64,000 nt of DNA from JAAYAY01 sp964563135 (GTDB lineage Bacteria; Planctomycetota; Planctomycetia; Pirellulales; Thermoguttaceae): the NCBI GenBank assembly GCA_964563135.1, contig CAZLWV010000025.1, positions 1 to 64,000 of the forward strand, given 5' to 3'. Within the stretch, counting starts at the first letter, position 1. Every line of letters begins with the position of its first letter. The notes under the pieces are model-generated. The model was not told the DNA's origin. It did no database searches and saw nothing but the letters and a program-made list of their open reading frames with translations. Below, in pieces: positions 43,125-52,653 of the stretch. Position numbers and translations under genes: made by a program.

Positions 43125-44525
43125 ATGGGTCTGGTCGTGTATCGGCGTCACGGAAACAAGCTTGGTCTGGTCTTTCTTCTGGGTGACCTTGCGGTCACCA
43201 CGACGGCTTGGTTCCTCGCCTATTGGACCCGGTTTGGCCTGTTTCCCTCGCCCGACGGCGTACCCGATTTCCACCTTGTGGCCCGGATGCTCCCGCTGGT
43301 CTTGCTGTTGGCGGGTGTCTCGTACCGGCTGGCGGGCCTGTATGAGATCCACCGTCTTCGCGAGATGCCTCGCGAACTGGGTGTGGTGTTCAAGGCCTCG
43401 GGGCTCCTGTTTGTTCTGGTCATCACCACCGCCTTCTATCGCCGCGACCTGTACGAATCGCGGACGGCCCTGGCCCTGTTTTTTGCGTTGAATGCCCTGG
43501 GAATTGCGGCGGCGCGGCGGCTGGTGTGGCAAGTGCTCCGCTACTTCCGCGGCCGGGGGCTGAATCACGGCCGGGCCCTGATTGTCGGCGGCGGCCGCAT
43601 GGGCGAGCTTGTCGCCCGGACCATCGAGAACAATAGCTGGACCGGGCTGGAGGCCGTCGGCTTCGTCGACGAGCCGAGTCGTCGCGACTGGCGATTTCTT
43701 CCGCGGCTCGGTACGATCGACCAGATCGCCCAGGTGGCGACGGAGCACGAGATCGACCATGTGTTCGTCGCCCTGCCGCTGAGCCGCTACGGGGAACTGC
43801 CCCAGGTCTATCAGCTCCTGTCGGACATCCTCGTCGAGGTCCAGCTCGTACCCGATGTTCCGGGGTTCACGGGCATCAAACCGCGCCTGATGGAAGTCGA
43901 CGGGGTGGCGTTCGTCAACTTGCGGCAGAATCCGCATCGCGGCTGGCCATGTCTGGCCAAACGGGCGATGGATCTGGCCCTCGGATCAGCCGCACTGCTC
44001 GTCCTTTCTCCCCTGATGCTCGCAATCGCCCTGGCGGTGAAGCTGACCAGTCCGGGGCCCGTTTTCTACCGCCAGCGGCGTACCGGCCTGGCCGGGCGCC
44101 AGTTCGATATGCTCAAGTTCCGCAGCATGCGCATCGATGCGGAAAGCGGCACCGGACCGGTCTGGGCACACCGCGGGGATGACCGCTGCACTGGGTTGGG
44201 GCGACTGATGCGTCGCTGGAGCCTCGACGAGCTTCCCCAGCTCTTCAACGTGCTGGCGGGCGACATGAGCCTGGTGGGGCCCCGTCCGGAACGGGCGGTG
44301 TTTGTGGAAAAATTCCGCCGGCAGGTCCCGGGCTACGCCCAGCGCCACCAGGTCAAGGCGGGCATCACCGGCTGGGCCCAGGTGCACGGCTGGCGAGGGA
44401 ACACCTCGCTGCGCCACCGAGTGCAATGCGACCTCTACTACATCAGCCACTGGTCGATCTGGCTCGACCTGCAGATCCTGCTGATGACCTTCCGCTACGG
44501 CTGGCGGCACAGGAACGCGTATTGA
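43125..44525 (+). CDS. Polyprenyl glycosylphosphotransferase (sugar transferase)
   Basis: A 466-residue membrane enzyme that transfers a sugar-1-phosphate to undecaprenyl phosphate, the first step of exopolysaccharide or O-antigen assembly. The N-terminal 130 residues carry membrane helices (LVFLLGDLAVTTTAWFLAYW first), followed by a CoA-binding-like Rossmann part (RALIVGGGRMGELVARTIE, about 150-175) and a bacterial sugar transferase domain from about 275. KRAMDLALGSAALLVLSPLM, RTGLAGRQFDMLKFRSM and SLVGPRPERAVFVE are its conserved blocks. Layout matches the WcaJ/WbaP class. The DegT aminotransferase at 24987 may make a related sugar, but the genes are distant. Confidence 0.93.
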   Translation: MGLVVYRRHGNKLGLVFLLGDLAVTTTAWFLAYWTRFGLFPSPDGVPDFHLVARMLPLVLLLAGVSYRLAGLYEIHRLREMPRELGVVFKASGLLFVLVITTAFYRRDLYESRTALALFFALNALGIAAARRLVWQVLRYFRGRGLNHGRALIVGGGRMGELVARTIENNSWTGLEAVGFVDEPSRRDWRFLPRLGTIDQIAQVATEHEIDHVFVALPLSRYGELPQVYQLLSDILVEVQLVPDVPGFTGIKPRLMEVDGVAFVNLRQNPHRGWPCLAKRAMDLALGSAALLVLSPLMLAIALAVKLTSPGPVFYRQRRTGLAGRQFDMLKFRSMRIDAESGTGPVWAHRGDDRCTGLGRLMRRWSLDELPQLFNVLAGDMSLVGPRPERAVFVEKFRRQVPGYAQRHQVKAGITGWAQVHGWRGNTSLRHRVQCDLYYISHWSIWLDLQILLMTFRYGWRHRNAY

Positions 44526-44587
44526 AGATTCAGCACAATCAGCGGAGAACTATCGGCCAGACAGCAACGTCGGGATCAACACGAACT

Positions 44588-46621
44588 TCATTGCTCCTCT
44601 TCTTTTCCCCGATCGCTCGTTGGTCCACGACGTTCTTCGCCCTCTCGCAGGGCCTTGGATTGCTCTCGGCAGGGTGTTGTGGTGTCCAGGAAGCGCTTGA
44701 CCAGTGTCTGATAGCCGTCGTTGTCTCGGTCTTCGGCGAGCCAGAGCCGCTGGAAGTCGGCCTGCAACGCCTCAAATTCGTCCGCCACCGATTCAAGTTC
44801 TTTCGCCACCTGGGTTCTGGGCACAGCTTCGTCCTTGTAGTGGCCGAGCGCCAGCAGCTTGTGGCCCAGGGCAAGATAACAGCGGACCCCGAAGGCATAT
44901 TGCTCCAGATTGTCCTGGTTGCGTTTTGCCCTGGGCGCTTCGGCGATCAACGCCGCAAGTGCGGAGGTTGCCGCGTCTGCAAGCATCTGACCCACTTCCG
45001 CCGGATCGACCATGCGGGTTATGTCCGGGTGGGTGAAGGGATCGTGGACGAATTCCCAGAGGAAAGTGGTCGACACGTCGACTTCCTTCCCATCCTTATC
45101 GCGGACGCGGATACTCCGGGCATTCACGTCGCTGGCCGCTTCGATAGCCCGTGTCACGGCATCGCCGGACAGGCCGTATAGGCAGCGAGCGTATGCCTGC
45201 CGGAAATAGTCGCGGTCCACCTGCGCTCCGGTCCAGGCGCAGGCTCCGTGGTAGAGGTAGGGCAGCCATTGCTCGCCCACGAAATGGAAGTGTCCGGCGT
45301 CGCCCCAGTCGCAAGTGATGCTGCCGATCGCCCCGTATTTCAGTCCGCGCGACACTTCGAGGTCGGAAAACCCGGCCGCGTGGTTGACCCACGGCGTCAG
45401 CCAGACGTGGCTGTTGATCCAGGCCTGCGCGAAGAAATCGATCCCTTTCTCTTGAAGCCGCGGGAAGTCTTTCTCGTAGGCGGGCTGGTAGGGTCCACCG
45501 GCGCAGTAGTAGCTGCCGATGATGATGTCCTTGGGAAGCTGGTCGAGTTTGGGACCCATGCCGGAAAGGTGCCCCTGGCTGTCGAGCGGACCCTGGGTGA
45601 TCATGAGACGCCGACCATGCTTTTTGACCGTTTCGTTCAGTTGCAGCACATAGTTGAAAACCAGATCGGTGATCTGGTCGAGCGTCAGACCGGCGGCCTG
45701 GAGCCCGTCGATATCCACCTCGGTGATGTCCACATTGAACAGTTCACCCGGGAAGCTCTCGCACAGTTCGTCGATCATCGTGGAGACCATCTGCACGGCT
45801 TCCGGCTTGCGGATGTCGAAAGTCATGATCCACGGCATCTTTTCGCAGGGTCCGACACGCAGGTGCTGATACTGGGGCTTGTTGAGAATGAAGTAGGAGT
45901 GCCCCAGCACCTGCAGGAGCGGATGCACCTCGACTCCCTGCTGTGCCGCGTGGAGTGCCAGTTCCTTGGACTCCTCCGGGGTCAATCCCTCGGGCGGCGA
46001 GATGTCGGGGAACGCCTTGTACTTGTAGACGTGCTCGATATACAGTTCGAGCTGGTTCATCTTGCCCTCGGCCAGCACGTCAGCCAGCCGCTTGAGCGTT
46101 TCCGGCTTGGGTACCTGCCCGCGCGAGATGTCCTGTTGCACCCCCCGATATTTGAGGGATGGCCAGTCGTGGATGATCAGGCCTGGGAGCGTCGTGCGGT
46201 CGGCGGCGATCTGGGCCAGCGTCGTGATGCCATATCGCAGTCCGGAGACGGTGCGCGCAGCCAGGGTCACGCCCCCCTTCTCCACGGCCAGCGCATAGCC
46301 TTGTTCCCCGAGCTGTCTGAATATGGCTGCGTCTACCTTGAGCGTCGGGGGAAACTCGCCCTTTTCGGTGGCGAGCACGAGCGAAACGACTGGACGGGCG
46401 GGCGGGGCGTCGAGCAGCGGCAGCCGCACACCCGACGCGGCGGCGAGCCGGTCGGCAGCCTGTTGCGCCAGTTGGTGGGGAATGCCCGCTACTGCGAAGC
46501 CTTTGCAGACCGACAGGTCGAACGACTCGCCCGGCAGGGGCGCCAGGGCCTTGGGCTGCACGAGAATCCAGGTGTCCAGTCCGGTGAGCACCTTGGCCAC
46601 ACCGTGCGGCGTGGTTTCCAT
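44588..46621 (-). CDS. GH20-like protein, 5' end uncertain beside sequence gap
   Basis: A 677-residue reading of a GH20 beta-hexosaminidase-like protein. It has the GH20b-type N-terminal domain (about 20-140) and a catalytic-barrel-like region (SLKYRGVQQDISRGQVPK, about 150 onward). The usual catalytic Asp-Glu pair (HxGxDE) is not visible; the equivalent segment reads LFNVDITEVDIDG. The ATG at 46621 is the first good start after the gap of Ns at 46702-46711, with no clear ribosome binding site, so the true N-terminus, probably with a signal peptide, could lie in or beyond the gap. The C-terminal 150 residues are helical and charged. Enzyme activity is uncertain. Confidence 0.75.
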   Translation of the reverse strand: METTPHGVAKVLTGLDTWILVQPKALAPLPGESFDLSVCKGFAVAGIPHQLAQQAADRLAAASGVRLPLLDAPPARPVVSLVLATEKGEFPPTLKVDAAIFRQLGEQGYALAVEKGGVTLAARTVSGLRYGITTLAQIAADRTTLPGLIIHDWPSLKYRGVQQDISRGQVPKPETLKRLADVLAEGKMNQLELYIEHVYKYKAFPDISPPEGLTPEESKELALHAAQQGVEVHPLLQVLGHSYFILNKPQYQHLRVGPCEKMPWIMTFDIRKPEAVQMVSTMIDELCESFPGELFNVDITEVDIDGLQAAGLTLDQITDLVFNYVLQLNETVKKHGRRLMITQGPLDSQGHLSGMGPKLDQLPKDIIIGSYYCAGGPYQPAYEKDFPRLQEKGIDFFAQAWINSHVWLTPWVNHAAGFSDLEVSRGLKYGAIGSITCDWGDAGHFHFVGEQWLPYLYHGACAWTGAQVDRDYFRQAYARCLYGLSGDAVTRAIEAASDVNARSIRVRDKDGKEVDVSTTFLWEFVHDPFTHPDITRMVDPAEVGQMLADAATSALAALIAEAPRAKRNQDNLEQYAFGVRCYLALGHKLLALGHYKDEAVPRTQVAKELESVADEFEALQADFQRLWLAEDRDNDGYQTLVKRFLDTTTPCREQSKALREGEERRGPTSDRGKEEEQ

Positions 46622-46701
46622 ATCCGCCGCCAAGGTAGTCGCTATTGACGTGGATCTCTTCCGGAGAGACAAGCATGGGTTTGCCCATTTTATCCGCGGT
46701 T

Positions 46702-46711
46702 NNNNNNNNNN
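46702..46711. other. Assembly gap (10 Ns)
   Basis: Ten N bases interrupt the sequence. Sequence on either side is normal. The gap sits between the start of the GH20-like gene and the end of the FAD oxidoreductase gene; its real length is unknown. Confidence 0.99.
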
Positions 46712-46768
46712 ATCTTCCTGATAGAGGGCCAGCCCGCAGGACACACCAGTCTCGCTGGCAGACTGCGG

Positions 46769-48094
46769 TCACTCCTCGTGATACGCACGAATCTCGAACA
46801 CCCTTGCCGACCGATCGCCGTTCGTTGCCGCCACCAGCAGCGTGAGCTTCTTCGCCTCGACCGGATCGAAGCGGTGGACCCGGCGGCGCTGGAAATTCTC
46901 CGTGACCGTGGCCAGCGAGATCCGATGGCCATCGGCCAGGCACGAGAGCTCGTAGTCGCGCACGCACTGTGGCACCAGCGGCACGGTGTGGTGCGACGTA
47001 TTCATATCCGTGTCGAAGGTCAGATAGACCGTATTGATCGTGGTCGGCTCGGGGAACTCCAGTTCGATCCACTGGGGCATGGGCTGCAACGGATCCGACA
47101 CCCATTGGTTCGGCGAGCGGTCCACAATCCGGGTGACTCCGTTTATCACGTTTTCCGGACGACACTGGATCTCGCAGGTCAGTGGCGGATCCGTGTACAT
47201 GGCGTAGTACTGGCCTTTCACCACGGTCCACGGTTTTCCGTTGGCTCCACCGTAGGCCCGGCAAGCCTCGCGGGGACCGGCGGTCATCAGCCGCCACGAT
47301 ACGCCCTCGGTCTTGGGCAGCAGCACCCAGACCATGGGCGAGTCGATCTGGGCATTCAAAGGAAACTCGACAAACGACTGCTTTCCCGCCGGCACGGTCG
47401 CCTTGGCCGTGCCAAGATTCTCCTTGGAGGAGAAATCGCCCGCCTCGGCCGCGCCGCGTACGCGGGCCGTGATCTCCACCGGTTCGCTGCGAGCGTTCTC
47501 GAGCAGCAACCACAGGGACTTGAGCTCGCGATGGATCCCTCGTGGAAACATCACTGCGCGGGACATGTTGAGCGGATGAAGTTCGTCGGGAACCACGTTC
47601 TCCCGCGTGAACATCTCGTGGGCCGCAAAGCTCGAAGCCGTCACCTTGGCGGTTCGCGCCACGTCGCCGGGATCCTCGTTGCGGAGGTTGGGAATGTACT
47701 GGTCCTGCTTGAGCAGCGTCTGCTGCAGTTCGGCGATGTGGTCCCGTCCGAGCACGCGCGGCGCCACGCCGCGCTTCAAGCACAGGGCGGCCGCCGTTCC
47801 CGTCGCCTGGCCGAGAGTCGCCAGGGTGCTCTGCACGCGAACCGTTCCCAGGGCCACGTGGGTCACGCTCACGTGCCGTCCGGCAAACTGGAGGTTGTCG
47901 ATATTGACCGAATACAGGCAGCGGTAGGGGATGCTGTAGATCGGCACGCGGGGATTGTAGTCAAAAGGCCCTTCGGCGCCGGAGTAGATGCCGCGGGGGT
48001 GATGAACGTCGAGACACCAGCCGCCGTAGGAAATGCGGTCGGGGAACATGACGGCCTCGAGCACGTCGTGCTGGGTGAGGATATGGTCTCCCAC
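46769..48094 (-). CDS. C-terminal part of a frameshifted FAD oxidoreductase
   Basis: A 441-residue reading that is the continuation of the FAD oxidoreductase starting at 49578, broken by a frameshift near 48107-48111. It starts inside the family block (GDHILTQHDVLEAVMFPD; a normal protein would read ETRRLVGDHILTQ here). Residues about 1-150 complete the FAD domain (including SIPYRCLYSVNIDNLQFAG). The rest adds a C-terminal beta-sandwich of discoidin type (PQWIELEFPEPTTINTVYLTFD), a carbohydrate-binding fold. It does not look like an independent gene: the GTG at 48094 has no ribosome binding site. See the companion entry for the N-terminal part. Confidence 0.75.
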   Translation of the reverse strand: MGDHILTQHDVLEAVMFPDRISYGGWCLDVHHPRGIYSGAEGPFDYNPRVPIYSIPYRCLYSVNIDNLQFAGRHVSVTHVALGTVRVQSTLATLGQATGTAAALCLKRGVAPRVLGRDHIAELQQTLLKQDQYIPNLRNEDPGDVARTAKVTASSFAAHEMFTRENVVPDELHPLNMSRAVMFPRGIHRELKSLWLLLENARSEPVEITARVRGAAEAGDFSSKENLGTAKATVPAGKQSFVEFPLNAQIDSPMVWVLLPKTEGVSWRLMTAGPREACRAYGGANGKPWTVVKGQYYAMYTDPPLTCEIQCRPENVINGVTRIVDRSPNQWVSDPLQPMPQWIELEFPEPTTINTVYLTFDTDMNTSHHTVPLVPQCVRDYELSCLADGHRISLATVTENFQRRRVHRFDPVEAKKLTLLVAATNGDRSARVFEIRAYHEE

Positions 48095-49578
48095 AAGCCG
48101 GCGGGTTTCGCGTGGGGCACGTAGACCAGATCGAACGTTCGTGCCGCCGATCGGCCCGGCCAGTGATTCTTCAGATAGTCCCAGTAGCCGAAGGTGATGC
48201 GGATCAGTTCATCCCGGGCGAACTCCGGATCGTCCAGGTCGTCGACCGTGCCCTCGTGTTCCAGCCACCATTCGCCCCCGGTGATCCGTCGAATAGCACG
48301 GCCAAGATCCTCCGTGGGCAACTTGGCCGCCCACGGGGGCGGCGTGTAGTCAACCGTCTTGCCAACGTCTTGAGCATGAAACGAGATCGCCATGTTGCCC
48401 ATCAGGCATCCGCTCATGGTGATCCGGTCGGCCTCCTTCGGGGCCAGATCCTCGCCGAACTCTTCGCTCGACTCGCGACCCAGCCGGTACTTGGCCCCCG
48501 CGTAGTAGCCGACCCAGCCGTCGCCGGTGCAATCGATGAAATGGCGTCCGCGATAGACGTAGATCTCACCGGTCAGCGCGTCGAGGGCCCGCACGGCGGC
48601 GATCGTTTTCTCGTCGGCCATGTCGACGCCGAAAACGTGTCGATTGACAAGCACGGTGAGGTTCTTTTCCTGTTCGGCGAGGATGCGGTACGACTCGCTC
48701 ACTCGCGGTTGCTCGTATCTGGCCTGGATCCGGCCGGCTTCCTCGACGATGCCGCTCTCCCTGGCGTTGGTCTGGTGGGTCCCCGCGCCGTTGACGCCGA
48801 CACCCAACTCAACGCTCGCATTGCCCCCAAGCACGGGCCGATTCTGAACCAGGGCCGTTCTGGCTCCATTCCTGGCGGCGGCGATCGCTGCCGAGCAGCC
48901 GGCCGTTCCGGCTCCGACCACGATCACGTCAAACTCGCCGCCCTGCTGGGGTTCCAGGGACAAGCCCGTCAGCCGGCTGCGTTCTTTCTGGATTGCCTCC
49001 TGATCTTCGGGCGGCGTGTAGTTCAGATCGGTGGTCAACAGGATCGCATCGCAGCGTGCGAAGTAACCGGTTCGATCGGCCAAGGCAAGCGTCGTTGTTC
49101 CAGCCGACAGCTCGAACTCGCCCCCCGGGCACCAGGTCCAGCGATTGTGCGGCTCCGCGCCGAAGACCTTCTCGGCCTGCTTGCCGCCCACGAGCACCTG
49201 GAACCGGCCGGGGGAATGGGGGGGATGCCAGTTCTTCGCCCGGACCCAGAGCCGGTACTTGCCGGCCTTGGGAATCTCGATCGTGGTGGTGGCGTCGGCC
49301 ACCGGAGTGCCCGTGCCGCCGGCCAGCAGATAGGGAGATCCCATGTTGTGGACGAACTGCGTTTCAAACCGCCAGCCGCCGTAGCCGGCGAAATCTTCGG
49401 CATCGATCCAGAGGAAGCCGTCGACCAGCATCCTGGTTTGACGCTCGGGCTTGCGAAAGCCGTCCATCTCCGGACCGAACGGCCTCAGTTGCGAGGTGTC
49501 GACCTCGGCCGCCAGGCCGGCGAGTGCCCAGCAGGCCGCCATTCCGCCAAGCACGATTGTTCCGGTCCCAGGTCGCAT
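47869..49578 (-). CDS. N-terminal part of a frameshifted exported FAD oxidoreductase
   Basis: A 569-residue reading whose true homology stops near 48110; the last about 80 residues are out-of-frame noise. The ATG at 49578 has GGAG 7 bp upstream and gives a signal peptide (MRPGTGTIVLGGMAACWALA). Residues about 45-190 look like a carbohydrate-binding beta-sandwich. The FAD site is VIVVGAGTAGCSAAIAAARNG. The YVPHAKPAG segment (in place of a VPHA-RETRR type block) marks the shift. The gene would read about 925 residues if restored. It follows the MDR gene (50709-49690) on the same strand after 111 bp. Either an assembly error or an authentic pseudogene; the nearby Ns favour the former. Confidence 0.75.
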   Translation of the reverse strand: MRPGTGTIVLGGMAACWALAGLAAEVDTSQLRPFGPEMDGFRKPERQTRMLVDGFLWIDAEDFAGYGGWRFETQFVHNMGSPYLLAGGTGTPVADATTTIEIPKAGKYRLWVRAKNWHPPHSPGRFQVLVGGKQAEKVFGAEPHNRWTWCPGGEFELSAGTTTLALADRTGYFARCDAILLTTDLNYTPPEDQEAIQKERSRLTGLSLEPQQGGEFDVIVVGAGTAGCSAAIAAARNGARTALVQNRPVLGGNASVELGVGVNGAGTHQTNARESGIVEEAGRIQARYEQPRVSESYRILAEQEKNLTVLVNRHVFGVDMADEKTIAAVRALDALTGEIYVYRGRHFIDCTGDGWVGYYAGAKYRLGRESSEEFGEDLAPKEADRITMSGCLMGNMAISFHAQDVGKTVDYTPPPWAAKLPTEDLGRAIRRITGGEWWLEHEGTVDDLDDPEFARDELIRITFGYWDYLKNHWPGRSAARTFDLVYVPHAKPAGLWETISSPSTTCSRPSCSPTAFPTAAGVSTFITPAASTPAPKGLLTTIPACRSTASPTAACIRSISTTSSLPDGT

Positions 49579-49689
49579 GGGCATGTCTCCGGGTGTGGGA
49601 TGTCTTCGATACCAGCGTTTGGTGCAAGGGCCGGGCGGTGCCCGGGGCCCCGCCATGATATCGCGTGGCAGGGTTCCCCCGCAAAGGCT

Positions 49690-50709
49690 TCAGGGCACGA
49701 TGAGGACCTTCCCGTCGGTCATGTGGCCGACATAGTGCCGAAGTCCCTCCACGGCCTCGTCGAGGCCCAGGCGCCGCTGGATGCGGGTTTCGATCCGTTT
49801 GTCGATGAGGAGCCGCTGCGCTCTTCTCGCCAGCCGGAGAACCGTCAGAAGGCCGCGGCTTTTGGCCCAGTGGCCGAGGTAGAAGCCGGAGACCTTCTTG
49901 TCGTCGAACAAGAGCCCGACCGGATCGATGCCGCCACTGGGTTCTCCGGAGAGGCCACCATAGACGAGCACGGTCGAACCGGCCGGCATGGCGCTGAGCA
50001 CTATGCCGGTCATGGGCCCGGCAACCGCGTCGAAGGCGATCGTCGCGTGGAGTTCCGTGCAGGCATCCCGAAGCTTCTCGGGAAAATCGCTGTCCGACGA
50101 GTTGAGCACATGCCTTGCGCCCAGCGATCGTAACAGTTCAACCTGGGCTTCTCGACGAACGATATGGATCAGCGGTCGATCAGCCATCGCCAGCAGCATG
50201 CGGCCGAGCTGGCTGGCGCCGGCGGTGTGGACGGCGGCTCGATGTCGGCCTCGGGCCGCCGCGTCCAGCAGTGCCAGGGTGGTGAGCGGATTGATGGTGA
50301 GGCTCGCCGCCTGATCCATGGGGAGGCGACGGTCCAAAGGGATGCAGTTGGTGGCGTTGGCGACGAAGTACTCGGCCCAGGTCCCGTCGCGGTCGTCCTG
50401 CAGGGAACAGGCGACGCGTCTGCCCTTGAGCCAGGAGGCCAGCAGCCCGCCGCCGCTCTGGACCACGGTGCCGGCTCCCTCCCAGCCTGGAACGGAAGGG
50501 AGCGTCTTGAGGGCGCCGTACCTGGCCTGAAGGAACAGGAGGTCGGAGGGGTTGCAGGGCGCCGCCTGGATTCGGATGAGCACCTGCCCGTGCTGCAAGG
50601 GAGGCAGGGGCCGCTCGACGACCCTCAGGCGGCCGATGGCCTTGAGCAGGTCGGGATCGTGCTGTTCCAGCAACAGAGCTCGCATTGTCTGAGGAAGTGG
50701 AGCGGCCAT
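49690..50709 (-). CDS. MDR-family zinc-type dehydrogenase / quinone oxidoreductase-like
   Basis: A 339-residue medium-chain dehydrogenase/reductase. The ATG at 50709 follows AGGAT. The N-terminal GroES-like part includes PCNPSDLLFLQARYG and VPGWEGAGTVV, both typical of quinone-oxidoreductase and enoyl reductase members; the Zn-binding cysteine pattern of alcohol dehydrogenases is absent. The coenzyme domain has HTAGASQLGRMLLAMA (about 160-175) as the NADPH motif. Substrate unknown; a zinc-free quinone or enoyl-thioester reductase is most likely. Upstream is the large membrane-protein gene. Confidence 0.88.
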   Translation of the reverse strand: MAAPLPQTMRALLLEQHDPDLLKAIGRLRVVERPLPPLQHGQVLIRIQAAPCNPSDLLFLQARYGALKTLPSVPGWEGAGTVVQSGGGLLASWLKGRRVACSLQDDRDGTWAEYFVANATNCIPLDRRLPMDQAASLTINPLTTLALLDAAARGRHRAAVHTAGASQLGRMLLAMADRPLIHIVRREAQVELLRSLGARHVLNSSDSDFPEKLRDACTELHATIAFDAVAGPMTGIVLSAMPAGSTVLVYGGLSGEPSGGIDPVGLLFDDKKVSGFYLGHWAKSRGLLTVLRLARRAQRLLIDKRIETRIQRRLGLDEAVEGLRHYVGHMTDGKVLIVP

Positions 50710-50853
50710 GGGGTTGAATCCTGATTCGGGATCTGGCGTGAATGGCACTGTCGAAACCGCCGAAACATACTGCATATCGTGGTAATGGCGCTGCATGCAG
50801 CACAACAGCTTGTATGCCGGACGCTTGCCGACAGTGCCATTCGGATCTGGCGT

Positions 50854-52653
50854 CTATTCGTTCGAAGGTGTGTCCTCTTCCTCGTCGCGTGGGAAGAAGA
50901 CATCCAGTTGCAGGTCGCCGTCCGCCTCCAATTCGTACCCGCCAGACGGGTTGCGGGCAGGAGGTCGCCCTCCGTCATCTTTTCCGTCGCAGCCGACGCT
51001 GTAGAGGACGTGTCCGCCCGCGGTGCGAACGTAGCGAAGTGGTCGGCCCTCGGGGTCAAACGGGTCGATCGGCAGTTCCGCGAGGAATTCGGGCACCAAT
51101 GGTTCCAGTTGATCCGGCAGAGTGCCGCGTTCAAGTTGGCAAGCGCGCAACGCCAACTCCGCGATCAGCAGTCGCGTCTTTGCCTGTTGGCGGTCGCGGA
51201 GACCGAGCATGAGCCGGCGATGATCGGCGGATGCAAGGCGCGTCGGTAAATCAAGGAAATGACCAGTCCAGCCAATCAGGTTTTCGGAACAAACGCGCTC
51301 TCGGTACAACGCATCTTCGACTGGTTCACGCCGGCGTTCGATTTCCGCCAGGGCGGCGACGGTCTCACGACAATCGTCGGCGTTCAGTTGAGGCAATACC
51401 TGATACAGGCTTTCATTGCCAATGTCTTCGACTGCGGCACCGGTGAGATAATCGACCAGCAGGCTTTCGCGGGCGACGGCCTGGCCCAACCGCACGTTGT
51501 CGAGCGCAATCCTGGCGGCGTCGGTGTAGCGACCCTGCTGGTGGGCCAGTTGTGCTTCTCGCATCAAGGCTCGTGCAGCTTCTCGCACGGCCTGTCTGAC
51601 GTTGGCGGGGCCAAGGGAGAATACTGCTGCCCTATCGACCTTGCCGTCTACTGCCCAAATGGTGGCTCGGATCTCTCGCGTGAGGCCGAGTCGCAATCGC
51701 GAGTAATCCCCGGCATACTTGGCGACCTCGGCAGCCAGTTCCTCGGTCGACTTCGGTTCGACGGTGGTGCTCAGGATCGGGCTCGTGGCCAGGGCCGTCC
51801 CGGCAGCCACGATGTCATCGATACCGTTGGGTTGAGGGACCGGGAGGTTCGGAACCGGCAGAGGGTGGTTCAGTTCCCAGGCAACATAGGCCGGAGGCAA
51901 CGCAAGAGCAACCAACAGCAGGCAGAACGCGGTTCGAGCCGCCATCCGAAGCATGCTGCCGAACGTGCCGACTGGAGTGGCCCCGCTGGCGAACCAGAGG
52001 CGAAGCAGCAGCCAGGTCATCGCCGCAAGCATGGAGAGGACGGCGAACCAGACCAATGCCACACGGCTCCAAGAGGAAGACAACAAGACGGCCAAGAAAA
52101 ACACGTCGAACCGTGCGACGATCGCTGCGAGGCCCGCGCACAGCAGCGCTGCCGCGGGCCAGGCGAGCCACTTGTGTTTGGTCGTAACTAACCATGCGCC
52201 GATCAGCACGGCCGAGCCGCTGCAAACGCCGCCGAGCGCAGTTACCACCCACGCCTGAGTCGATGCCTCCGTGTTTTTTACCAACGGGACGAGTATCGGT
52301 GTGAGCATCGCCACCAGGCAGGTCAGGGCCAAAAGGGTGCGGATCGAGAACTGGATCGGAAATCGCCGTTTGGCGCCTCCGTCTTCTGCCTTGCCGCCTT
52401 CCCGGCGCGGTGCCGCACGCCACCGCCAGACGGTGATCCCTGCCGCGACGGTGCACACCTCGATCGCAAACAGGCTCCACGGCTCATAGGCCGGAATGAA
52501 CAGCAGTGGCGAAAGCACGGCCAGTACGACGGCGACTCGCGGCAGCCAATGCCATCGCGAAGCAGCGGCCCACAAGGCCAGCAGGCCGGTGCAGACAAAA
52601 GACGTTACCAGAAAGACGCCAAAGAGCAGCGCGAGCGCGAACTCGTTGATCAT
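50854..52653 (-). CDS. Large membrane protein with FSIRTLL-type segment
   Basis: A 599-residue protein of unknown function. The ATG at 52653 is used; another in-frame ATG at 52689 is possible, both with weak ribosome binding sites. About nine hydrophobic helices fill the first 310 residues, one preceded by the motif FPIQFSIRTLLALTCLV shared with proteins at 21100 and 53060. From about 340 on the chain is a globular, helical domain (LAHQQGRYTDAARIALDNVRLG resembles a TPR-type helix pair). The C-terminal 60 residues hold a Gly-rich GYELEADGDLQLDVFFP end. Planctomycete-specific membrane protein; role unknown. Confidence 0.75.
   Translation of the reverse strand: MINEFALALLFGVFLVTSFVCTGLLALWAAASRWHWLPRVAVVLAVLSPLLFIPAYEPWSLFAIEVCTVAAGITVWRWRAAPRREGGKAEDGGAKRRFPIQFSIRTLLALTCLVAMLTPILVPLVKNTEASTQAWVVTALGGVCSGSAVLIGAWLVTTKHKWLAWPAAALLCAGLAAIVARFDVFFLAVLLSSSWSRVALVWFAVLSMLAAMTWLLLRLWFASGATPVGTFGSMLRMAARTAFCLLLVALALPPAYVAWELNHPLPVPNLPVPQPNGIDDIVAAGTALATSPILSTTVEPKSTEELAAEVAKYAGDYSRLRLGLTREIRATIWAVDGKVDRAAVFSLGPANVRQAVREAARALMREAQLAHQQGRYTDAARIALDNVRLGQAVARESLLVDYLTGAAVEDIGNESLYQVLPQLNADDCRETVAALAEIERRREPVEDALYRERVCSENLIGWTGHFLDLPTRLASADHRRLMLGLRDRQQAKTRLLIAELALRACQLERGTLPDQLEPLVPEFLAELPIDPFDPEGRPLRYVRTAGGHVLYSVGCDGKDDGGRPPARNPSGGYELEADGDLQLDVFFPRDEEEDTPSNE

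Noticed and set aside
46702..46744. Start of the GH20-like protein at a GTG at 46744, reading through the Ns
   Set aside because: The frame across ten Ns is arbitrary, since the true gap length is unknown.
48112..50133. A 673-codon plus-strand open frame
   Set aside because: It runs opposite the FAD oxidoreductase and MDR genes, shows no domain, and is rich in Arg/Asp/Gly.
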